Origin: Spirodela intermedia
Taxonomy: Eukaryota; Streptophyta; Magnoliopsida; Alismatales; Araceae
Assembly: GCA_902729315.2 (NCBI GenBank)
Contig: LR746269.1
Location: 9,522,231 to 9,586,230, forward strand
Reading direction: 5' to 3'
DNA length: 64,000 nt
The notes under the pieces are model-generated. The model did no database searches. It had not been told where the DNA came from and was given only the letters and a program-made list of their open reading frames with translations. This document shows, piece by piece, positions 49,294-58,933 of this stretch. How positions within the stretch are numbered: the first letter of the stretch is position 1; the number at the start of each line of letters is the position of its first letter. The translations under genes and the position numbers were made by a program.

Positions 49294-49295
49294 TA
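49236..49295. repeat. GA microsatellite
   Basis: Imperfect GA tract interrupted by GCGA in its first part and by AAAG near its end. Confidence 0.9.
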
Positions 49296-49508
49296 GGGTA
49301 GAGACTCCTTCAATTCCCCACTCCGTTACATGATCCTTTACACCGGTTCTCTCTGAGGAAGCGAAGCATCGCAGCATGGACGAGACGGGGAAAGAGAGAG
49401 ACCGGGAGGGGTGAGGAACACTCAGACAAATAACTACCCACCAATTTGCCGATTGTTTCTGTCGGGGAAATGGAGAAGAAAAGAGCCAATTACAGGTGGA
49501 CCGTAAAC

Positions 49509-49841
49509 TCATCCTGCACGAATTATCTTCCTTGGCTTCTCTGAGAGCGGGACGAACACCAACCCAAGATCAGGAGGTACAGAGAAGAATCCCTGAGAGG
49601 GAGGATCTCTCTTCCTCTTCTCCACCCGTGGCTTGCTCGGCGCCGGCGGGCACACAGAGGGCCGCTCCTCTTTCTCATCCAACCTCCTGGGCGTCATACA
49701 TGGATCTTCCCTCTCCTCCTTCTCAGGGAAAGCGTTGGCGGTGGGATCAGGTTGCTGGAGATCTACGGCGCCTTCTCCGAGCTTGCTGGTCCGCATGTGG
49801 GCAATCTTTGGCAGCTCCACCGCCGGATCTTGAGAATCCAT
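49509..49841 (-). CDS. SIAMESE-related cyclin-dependent kinase inhibitor (SMR family, 110 residues)
   Basis: Intronless, starting at the Met at 49841. Family motifs: acidic stretch KEEREDPCMTP with CMTP at residues 48-51, CPPAPSKP at 64-71, basic KRKR at 75-78, and the aromatic-acidic block FFSVPPDLGLVF at 85-96. SMR proteins bind CDK-cyclin complexes (mainly D-type cyclins and CDKA/CDKB), stop mitosis and promote endoreduplication, often after DNA damage, stress or during trichome and pericarp growth. The frame stays open for 149 more codons upstream (to 50288), but that extension is repetitive Ser/Leu/Phe, unlike any SMR, and is read as 5' UTR. Confidence 0.85.
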   Translation of the reverse strand: MDSQDPAVELPKIAHMRTSKLGEGAVDLQQPDPTANAFPEKEEREDPCMTPRRLDEKEERPSVCPPAPSKPRVEKRKRDPPSQGFFSVPPDLGLVFVPLSEKPRKIIRAG

Positions 49842-50872
49842 TGCTGTGGGGGGGCGGGGGGAGGCTATGAATGGAGGACGTTGAGCGACCACATTTGATG
49901 AAGGCGGAGGACGAGTGAAGGAAAGAAAGATGCAGACCGGGGGTGGCTCTCTGGAAGACGAGGAAACGGAATTCCAGAAGCAGAGGTGCAGTTTACAGCC
50001 TCCGAACAGGCAGCGGTAAAAGTAGTGGTAAGGGCGGCCGTAGTACCAGTAGATGAAGAAGAAGTACGAGACAATGACGAGGAAGAAGGAGAAGAAGGTG
50101 GTTAAAGATAGAGAGGAGGACGTGAATGAAGGACGCTGGGAGAGAGACAGCAACAGAGGGTGAGAACGACGAGAGAGAGAGAGAGAGAGAGAGATGACCA
50201 AATGATTGTGGGGACGAAATGGGGAGGGAGAAAGGTTTACGAAGGTACAAAGGAGAGAGAAAAAGAGAGGAAGAAAACGAGGAGCCAAGCGGTGTTTAAC
50301 TAAGCCTACGCGGACGTAGCTAAGCCGTTCATGTGGAAGACTAACCGACGCACACCCCGTCTATCTCTTCCCATCATCTTTCTCCCATGTTGCCATGAGG
50401 GACCCATCGCTACCAACTCCCCAGCAGCGCAGTCGAAGGGAGGAATGGCATCTCAGAGAACAATTCGAAGTCACCCCGCCGCCTCCGCCGTCACCACCGC
50501 CGCCGTCAGTTGATGTCAAAAGCTCCTCGTGCCACTGCCCGGGCACAAATTTTTAAATCTGTGGGGATCGGAGAGCCCACCCTTCTTCCCTCTCTTTCTC
50601 TCTGTCCTTCGGCCGCAGCCAGAACGGGGGCGAGGAGAGATATTGGCGTGAGATTATTAATCAAGGAGACCAGAAGAAGGATAAGGGCGGGGGGGGGAAG
50701 GTGGTGGCAAATTCGTGCCATCCGCTTCAAGGATCTATGATGGCAGGGCGGTGAATCCACGTGTCATGGCAGCTCTCCGGCAATGGTCCCCTGCTGAACC
50801 CACCGACAGCAAAGACAGACAGGTGAACTGTCGGGTAAACAAGAAAGGTAACGTACTATGATAGGCCCATGT

Positions 50873-51056
<184 letters not shown>

Positions 51057-51160
51057 GAAAGCGCAAAGAAATAAAAACAAGAAAGAAAAGAGGATGTGGG
51101 GTGTCTCTCGTCTGATCCTGAGCAACAGGCCAACCTTAGATAACCAAGCGTTGAAATACC

Positions 51161-51351
51161 TACACCGTGATCTCATAAGAGTTGATCAGATGGGCGGGCT
51201 TCTCTCGTCTGCTCCTGAGGAACGGAACCATCAGAAAATTTGAAGTTTTTAACCGCTCGCCTTCCTCGCCATGAAATTTTCGAAGTTTTTACACCGGGAT
51301 CTCATAAGAGTTGATCAGATGGGCGGCCCATCAGAAAATTTGAAGTTTTGA
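51161..51351. repeat. Short tandem duplication with internal deletion
   Basis: Unit 1 is 51161-51252 and unit 2 is 51290-51351. Both contain TCTCATAAGAGTTGATCAGA, TGGGCGG and CCATCAGAAAATTTGAAGTT. Unit 2 lacks about 30 bp between the last two blocks. TCTCGTCTG.TCCTGAG also occurs in two versions near 51105 and 51203, so an older duplication lies inside. Confidence 0.8.
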
Positions 51352-51800
51352 CTGCATCGTCTTCCTTATATCTCCAACGCGACTGGTCCATCAAAGTTTA
51401 CCGTTCTCCCACTACATGTGGAGTCAAAGCGAGGAGTACGGGGGAAGGAAGGCCCAACGGGCTCTTTGGGACCGTGTAATCCGATGGGTATGCTCTTTAA
51501 ACAAACACCATCGCAATCTGACCAAGGATTGAACTAGAAGCTATCGCATTTCAAGGAGGAGGAGGTGGACCCAACAGTAGAGTGATGAAGGAAGAGAAAC
51601 TCGCGATTTAGTGTGCTCCAAGGAACGAGGGAGTCAGTGAGCAAGGCATCAGATCAAGAGAGAAGGAGGCGCAGAAGAAAAGACATCTCTTTTGTTTTCA
51701 CAGCCTGGCTTCCTTTTTACGTCAGGAAGAAGATGAAGATGAAGAATCAAGGGTCTCCCCCACCAACACAAGGAAACAATATGAGACAGCTAGAGATGTG

Positions 51801-51831
<31 letters not shown>

Positions 51832-52764
51832 GCTCCTCAGATGCAGCCAAGGAAACGTATGATGAGGCCATATAATTGGGCAGGTGCCAACGTGCACATG
51901 GAACGATCTATCACAGGCTGGACACGTAACACAACCACAGTCCAAGGAGGGCATGTTCTCATCAGGCCTTCCTACCGAAGAACTCAAGAAGAGAGGGAGG
52001 ACAACGAGACCAGGAAACTGTGTCCATCATTTAAGTTTTCATGAAGGCAAATTAGGAAATGCATAATTCCAGCAAACTATGTTGGGCCATCACTTATTAA
52101 CAGCTATTTTATTTTCTTCAAGAATACCCTCGAAAATTATTTCACCAAAATAGATATTATGATAATTCATTTGTTCATTAAATAATGTAATTCCGTCACG
52201 TTAATCACAGCCATTTCCTATTTTGTGGAAATAGTCTCAATTGTTGAGATAATAATGATAGATAAATGGTGAATATTTGACGAATTTTTGGAATCTATTA
52301 TGTAATATTATGTGAAAAAGGTTTCATACATTTATAAAATTGTTGATAAATAATGGATTCTTTTAATAGTTTGTGGAAGCACTCTCAAATTTTATAATTG
52401 TAGATGAACAGTGAATATTTGATAAATTACTACGATCAACCAGTTAAGTTGCTGTCTCCGTATTATACATCGTTGAAGAATTTTAAGAGATTATTAAATC
52501 GCCTTATTTTTGTAACCAGACGATTTGTTCACCCTCAATTATGGAGAGGACCAAGGATGATAGTGATGAACATTGCCGCCCCGGTCAACTCGCCCATAGC
52601 TCACCTAGCCCTCTGATCCCAAAGTGGGTTTACCGAAGTGGCGATTCCTTGCCGTAGTCTCACTCTTCCGCCGTCCTCGTCAGAACAAAGTCGGTCATAG
52701 CGGATCACGTAGAGTGCCCGGAGGATCGGATGCTCCCCACCCAGAACGAGCGAGTGAGCGAACG

Positions 52765-52766
<2 letters not shown>

Positions 52767-52795
<29 letters not shown>

Positions 52796-53196
52796 AGAGG
52801 GAGAGGGAGAAGGAGGGGAGCTTGTTTAGACCTTGGTCCATCGTTCTTAAGGTCCCCCACATTGGGGCTCTGACAGAAGAAATAACTAAGCTTCGCTGAA
52901 GTAGAATGGCATCTCCAGTAGTGCATGCCATCCGGCTCGACCGAATGAACCACTGAAGGGTATGTTAGGATGTCAGGGCAGAGAGAGAGAGAGAGGCTGG
53001 GTGGGGGGCTCGTTTAGACCTTGTTTCTATTGTATCTTAAGGTCCCCACATTGGGACCCCGTCAGAAGTAATAACTAAGCTTCGATGCTCGTTTAGACCT
53101 TGTTTCTTAAGGGCCCCCACATCTATTAACCATAGGCGTATGAGAGCTTCTCCAGTGGTGCATTTCGTTCAGCTACACCGAGTGACAGGAATGACA

Positions 53197-53253
<57 letters not shown>

Positions 53254-53420
53254 GAGGGGAGGGGAGGTGGATGTGGGGGTGTTTAGAACTTCCTTTATTG
53301 TACTCACGGTCTCTCACATTAGGGGCTCCGCCAGAAGAAATAATTACCACACTGTAGAACCCAATTAACCAATGGTGTATGAGAACTACCCCCGGTTGAG
53401 CATGGCGTGAATCTCCAGAA
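52767..53420. repeat. Diverged tandem array, four copies with GA tracts
   Basis: Copies at about 52767-52955, 52981-53080, 53085-53190 and 53200-53420. Shared order in each full copy: GA tract, G-rich patch, GTTTAGACCTTG, TTAAGGTCCCCACATTGGG, CAGAAGAAATAACTAAGCTT, CTCCAGTAGTGCATG. The third copy lacks the middle and the fourth is the most diverged. Confidence 0.7.
53200..53250. repeat. GA microsatellite
   Basis: About 25 GA units opening the fourth copy of the diverged tandem array and passing into GGGA repeats. Confidence 0.92.
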
Positions 53421-53529
53421 GATTAACGTCAACGAAACTCAACCGAATGGATTGCTCCAAACTTCCAATGTCGTCGATTAGTCAAAGCTCAACCCAGCCA
53501 AATCATTTCCCTACTGCACCTGATTGGTC

Positions 53530-53531
<2 letters not shown>

Positions 53532-53625
<94 letters not shown>
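53532..53625. repeat. CT microsatellite (94 bp)
   Basis: About 47 uninterrupted CT units. Confidence 0.95.
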
Positions 53626-53628
<3 letters not shown>

Positions 53629-53957
53629 ATTGAGGCCGTCCACATGCGTGGGCACTAAACCAAGGATCACAAGAACAAACAAATCGACGTGGATATTTAA
53701 ATTACAGTGAGTGAGAGAAAATTCCCCCCCGCCCCTAGGGAAACGCTTGGGCGTGCCTGCCGACTCCCCACTTCACAAAACAATTCCATTTAATGCGCAG
53801 AACGAAAGAGAGGAACAGGACAAGGGAGCCCGCCATGGCTTCAAGCTCCCAGGACGGACCCCACCCCCGCGCTCGGAGACAAGCCAAGAAAATGGAGGAA
53901 CCAGGAGATGGTAAGAACAGCAGTAGAATATGGACTTGATTTGCTCCCCAGAACGTG

Positions 53958-53992
<35 letters not shown>

Positions 53993-54539
53993 AAGCCTCT
54001 AATCTATCTATCTGTGTAAATATGTATCTGCCTCTGTGTTTCTACTTATCTACTGAAATGAGACCTGGATCTGGTGCCCCCCCGTGGCGACTCCTGGTGG
54101 GCATAGGAAGGAAACGAGACAGGAAAAGAGACAAGAGGAAGATGTCCGACACACCCCAACCCCCACCCCATTCAGCGGCCTTGGTCACGCCAGCCATGGT
54201 CCACCGGTCCACCCCCTTCATCTCCACGCGTGTTTGTATACCTAGAGAGAGAACTGGGTCTTGAACTACGAGCAGTTCAAATCTCAAAAGAGCAACCTGA
54301 TGGGCCTGATTGCAAAAGGGGCCAGGGCCCAGAGCCCGCCTTTCTCTCTCTTAGACCCCGCGGCCCAGATTCCTCTTCATCGACCCGACTTTGATAATAT
54401 TTAAATTTAGCGAACATAATTTCATAGGGGGTATTATATATTAATACATTTGGTTGGAGAGATTTCCTCGTCAGCCAGTCTTATTCGTGGGGCACACCGA
54501 ATAATTTATTCACTTTTTCTACCACGAATCGTCCCCCAA

Positions 54540-55267
54540 AGTCAACCTCGCTGGGTCAGAGCTTCCCACCTGTGTAACCATGGTTAAGCCATATGCTGGT
54601 TTGTCCAATACGAACGAAAACCCTTTCACTGACGCTCGTTCAACAGTATGGAAGAAGACGAGCACCTTCTCTTTGACTTTTCCGAATGTCAGAAGTCAAC
54701 TCGCATTTTGAATGCCAGCGAGAAAGTCGCAGTTTTAACGGAAATTATTAACTACATTAAGTGCAATAAAGTTTAAATTGACCGGTAGAAAACGAATTTA
54801 GTTTGAATCAGCAGATGTTTCGTCAAGTCAATGGACACCACGTGTGCCGGCCCTTAGCGACTGCCCATCTCGAGTTCTCCGGCTGGGAGCCCATTAAGTC
54901 AACAGCTGGCTCGATGTGCCGGAGACTTTTGCGTTAAAACCCTTCCTTTTAAAGGTTTCTTTCAAAGGCTCTTCTTCCCTCTCGATTTGGCGGCTTCTTC
55001 GTGGCGAAGGAAATTTCCTGCAGAAACGGGGAATGGTTATCAAAGTACACGTGTTGCACATCGTTGACTATTGAGACCTAAATATTCAAAAGCTGAACAG
55101 GCGAGTGCCAAGCGACTTCGGCGAGCCGTTGATATCCTCCGGGCGACAGCTGTCGAGACGACTCACATGTGCTGACCTCGAACAAGTTGACTATTAGAAC
55201 CACACCGCTCCGAAACTTTGTCAGAACGCGCATGTGCCTGTCGCGGGTCCTGCGCCTCATCTTGACC
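54540..55267. promoter_or_regulatory. Cluster of nine W-boxes upstream of the WRKY gene
   Basis: TTGACY or its complement occurs at 54540-54545, 54673-54678, 54694-54699, 54778-54783, 54826-54831, 54897-54902, 55064-55069, 55187-55192 and 55262-55267. About 0.7 would be expected by chance in 730 bp at even base composition. Two sites share a longer context GTTGACTATT(G/A). A TATA-like TATATTATAAAG lies at about 55335-55346, some 330 bp upstream of the ATG. W-boxes are the binding sites of WRKY factors, so auto- or cross-regulation is likely. Confidence 0.7.
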
Positions 55268-55674
55268 GCCCATCAAACAGCTCTGACGGTGAGGATCGCT
55301 CCCATGGTTCGGTTCTTGGGAGTGCTTTTTGGAGTATATTATAAAGGATTTTATTTTTGGCAAGTATTCGGGCTAGTGGAATTCGCATCACGAGGCACTT
55401 GGACGAATCACAGCCGCGAGGGGAAAAGGCGTCTTCTCTCTCCTTATTTACCGGGAGCAGCCGGTTTCTCGGTTCCGCGAAGCCAACTTCACTGCGGGTC
55501 CTCTTATAACTGGTCGTCGTCTTCCCCATTCCAGTCCTCCCCTTGTTTGTTGATTCCTTCTTCGTCTACTTCAGAGCTTCTCCTTATCCTCCTCTTTGTG
55601 TTCATGGTCGGTGACCGCGGCTTCTGAGCAGTGGGAGGGCCGTTCCTAAGGTAGGAAGTTCTCATCTCCGTCCG

Positions 55675-56873
55675 ATGGCTGTCGATCTGATCGGCTACAC
55701 GAAGATGGAGGACCAGATCGCGATCCAGGAGGCAGCAGCCGCCGGCATCCGGAGCATGGAGCACCTAATCTTGCAGCTTTCCCACCACGGCCACCGCTCA
55801 GGTCCACCGCAACCGCAGCAGCAGCAGGATCTCGACTGCAGGGAGATCGCCGATTTCACCGTCGGCAGGTTCAAGAAGGTTATCTCTATTCTGAATCGTA
55901 CTGGCCACGCTCGGTTCCGGCGGGGCCCCGCTGCCGAAGAGGCGGCTATGGCGTCCGCCTCCCAGTCCTATTCTCCTTCTCCGTCGAAAGTTAAGGCAGC
56001 GGTACCGACGCCTCCGCCGTCTCAGTCGCAAGCCCTGACTCTTGACTTCACGAAGCCGACACCGGGGATGAAGACGACCGGCTTCCTGTGCGGTGAGACA
56101 TCGGTCTCCAGCCGCTTTAGCAAGGATAGCTTTAGCATCACTCCGTCCATGTCTTCGGCGAACTCGTCCTTCATATCTTCCATCACTGGCGACGGCAGCA
56201 TATCCAACGGGAAGCAGGGATCCTCACTGTTGCTTTCCCACGTCGTCGCGGCGTCTCCCTCCGCGGCCATCTCTGCCGGTAAACCTCCTCTCTCGTCGTC
56301 GTCCAGAAAGTGCCACGTCCACGGTCAGCACTCTGAAGGAGCACCTGGCAAATACTCCCTCTCCGGCGGTCGCTGCCATTGCTCCAAGAGGAGGTAACCT
56401 TCCCTCACCACTCTCTAGCCTCCCCCCACAGAAACCACCGCCTTTGTGCTGCTATCTTACATTTCAAACCGATCCAGGAAATCCCGGGTGAGGAACACGA
56501 TCCGAGTCCCGGCGATCAGCTCCAAGATGGCTGACATCCCTCCGGATGAGTACTCCTGGAGGAAGTACGGCCAGAAGCCGATAAAAGGCTCCCCCTATCC
56601 AAGGTACTACCACCACCACCTCGCCGCCATTCCTCAGGTTCCGCCGCCCTCCCTTCGCCGAATCTCACCCTCCTTCGTCGTTTCAGAGGCTACTACAAGT
56701 GCAGCACCCTGCGGGGCTGCCCCGCGAGGAAGCACGTCGAGAGAGCGCTCGATGATCCTTCGATGCTCATCGTCACCTACGAAGGCGAGCACCGCCACCA
56801 CGGCCACAGCCTCGTCGCCAGCGCCGGCGCCGCCGTCGCCTCCCCCGGAAAACTCGTGTCCGAGTCGTCGTAA
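55675..56873 (+). CDS. WRKY transcription factor, group IId (343 residues, 3 exons)
   Basis: Exons 55675-56393, 56478-56603 and 56687-56873, all GT-AG and in phase. The calmodulin-binding C motif is at about 69-83 ([17 protein letters not shown] at 78-81). A Ser/Pro-rich middle is followed by a plant zinc-cluster motif [16 protein letters not shown] (231-246). The WRKY domain has WRKYGQK at 267-273 and zinc ligands C287, C293, H317 and H319 (C-X5-C-X23-H-X-H). The last intron splits the PR-GYYK arginine codon, the R-type position typical of groups IId/IIe. Group IId members (WRKY7/11/15/17/21/39/74 in Arabidopsis) are nuclear, bind W-boxes and calmodulin and often act as negative regulators of defence or in stress. 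The orthologue within the group is not determined. Confidence 0.95.
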
Positions 56874-57606
56874 CTGAACCGCAGAACCGCCAGGAGAGAG
56901 AAGCTACGATCTCGCCCGTGGATGGGCCGTTGTAAAATCTGGGCCGTTGGACGCAGGCGACCCATCCTTCCTCGAATCATTATTTTTTTATGATAAATCC
57001 TCGTTCTTACCCCCTCAGAGCAGACGCTGACACGACCTGGCGCCAGTTCCCCCGCCACGTGGCCCTTGGCCACACTAGGGCGTTTCGTTATTTCTCTAGC
57101 TCCTTTTTCGTCGTGGTTGTCGGAATTTCCCATAAAATTCTCCTGGGGAGACCTGAGCATTTGACTAGATCGGAGCCCCGCGGACCCAAAGGCAAGATTC
57201 TTAATTCGATTGGGCTCCCCCTCTCTGGCGTCCGGTCAAAAGACGCTGGACTATTCTTTAAGACCTGGGGACTTTGGGCAGACCGGGTGGGGCCCAACGG
57301 GTTTCCCGACCGGTCAGGCCTGGCACGACGTTTACGGGGCAGGCGGAAAGCGGCCAGGTGGTCCAGAGCCCACTACAAGCCGTCGGTGTCGGGGTTGACC
57401 TCTGGACAGTTCCGTTCAAACTACCCACCGCCGGAGCACTTGAGAGGGCGGCGGCCGGTCGAACGGATGTGGCGGCAGTCAGGCCAAGTCAACGATGATT
57501 AGTCAAAGGACCCATTAGGACACTTAGACCAACAATGGCGGCCCATTACAACATTACATACTCTATTGAGGCGGGACCGTTCCTCTTGGGTTCCACTTCC
57601 ACGTGG

Positions 57607-57642
<36 letters not shown>

Positions 57643-58059
57643 CCTGCGCAAGAAGTGGGAAGAACTACTGCGCCTTGCCCACAACTCGTGGGTCAGTTTG
57701 AGAGCAGGCCCACGGTTGGAAACCCACCCGGGCCGCGTCTTCCATCTGAGCTGCTAGAAAGAGGGAACTTGGGGCGGGCCCAGTGAAGGTAGCTCTTTCG
57801 AAACGTAAAAATCCTCGATGTTTTCGAGGTCTATTTGGGCCGAGTTGCAACCCTATGTATGATTCCTCATCTCCTAGCCTAAACCCAACTTTGGGCTTCA
57901 GTTCTCATAATTTTGGGCCAGACCCATTGAAGAAGTTCAATCCCAAGCCCATTAACCTTCTAGATTCTACCGACTATCTTAAAAACCCTCTCTATCTCTC
58001 TCTCTCTCTCTTCATACTTCGTGTTTTTTTAATTCGCGCCAGTGGAAGTTAGTAGTCTC

Positions 58060-58095
<36 letters not shown>

Positions 58096-58933
58096 ATTGT
58101 TTATTAGTGCACGAAATCTCTAATTCCGACGTTAAAATTATGCTCTTCGGGTGAGTGAGGACGAGGGGAATAGTGGGGGCTTCGTTGATTATTTTCGTGT
58201 TCATGTTCTTCGGATTGTTTAGTCGCCTTCGTTTTTCACCTAATCACGTACAAGACACAGCATTGGACCAACTGAAGTTAACGGGCCCAAAATTGGTGAA
58301 GGTCCACTAGCATCTCCACTCCGGGCCATGGACTCGATCCGGCCCGTTCGAGAGATTCAGCGGAAAGATTAACTACGGGGAACTTAAGACGGCGTGGAAA
58401 CTCTCGGGTTGACTTCGGATCTGTTCCAGATGGGTTTGTTGGCGGATGATTTGGTGATGTATATTCTGATAAGGATCCGAAAGCGTATGATCTGGCGAAG
58501 CCCACGCTGGCGACTGCTGTCTCGCGGAAAGCTGCTATCTTTCGTATCGTTTGACTTTCGCCCATGGCGCTCTGGTCATCCTTCTTCCATCTTCCTGACC
58601 AACCTTCCCTCTTCCCTATTAGCTGCTCTCTTTCTATCCCCAACTTCGAATTCACCGGCGTTGAATTAATATCTCTCTCTCTCTCTCTCTCTCTCTCTTG
58701 GTCGGAGTAGTTGCAGAGGCTTCATGGGTCCCTCACCCTCTTCCTCGTTCCTTCCCCCTTGACTCCCCCTCTCCACATTGGGTGAGTTCTTCTCCTGGAG
58801 GAAGACGCAGGGAGGGTGAAGAATGCAGACGCCGTTTTCTCTCTCTTACCCGAGCGATTCCAGGGGCTCCTATCTCTCCATCTCCATCTGCATCTCCGAT
58901 TCCTCTCGCTGGCTTGTCTTGGCGGCGCTGTGA
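56874..58933. other. Intergenic between WRKY and EXO70 genes
   Basis: No gene supported. Contents: CT tract at about 57611-57640, GA tract at about 58061-58091, and a CT tract at about 58674-58698 in the EXO70 5' region. Frames up to 170 codons near 57000-57500 lack a domain. Confidence 0.5.
57054..57063. promoter_or_regulatory. Palindromic G-box
   Basis: GCCACGTGGC, a perfect 10-bp palindrome containing the CACGTG core bound by plant bHLH and bZIP factors. It lies about 180 bp downstream of the WRKY stop and far from the EXO70 start, so a role is uncertain. Confidence 0.35.

Larger units (their letters stand above)
48260..49508. other. Intergenic with trinucleotide and GA microsatellites
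   Basis: Contains a TTC/GAA tract (about 49121-49165) and a GA tract (about 49236-49295). Open frames here encode poly-Ser, poly-Glu or Glu-Arg runs derived from these repeats. The part nearest 49508 should be the 3' UTR of the CDK inhibitor gene. Confidence 0.55.

Noticed and set aside
48800-49512. Poly-Glu, poly-Ser and poly-Lys frames
   Set aside because: They arise from the TTC/GAA and GA microsatellites and have no support as genes.
49842-50288. 149-codon N-terminal extension of the CDK inhibitor
   Set aside because: Repetitive Ser/Leu/Phe sequence from CT tracts, with no relation to SMR proteins; the internal Met at 49841 fits the family.
51613-52044. 143-codon frame near the repeats
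   Set aside because: Contains a CT tract, lacks any domain and has no supporting context.
52767-53420. CRISPR-like regular repeats
   Set aside because: Repeat units are long, diverged and GA-led with no spacer structure, and the genome is a plant.
56990-57502. 170-codon frame between WRKY and EXO70
   Set aside because: No recognised domain and composition like intergenic GC-rich sequence.
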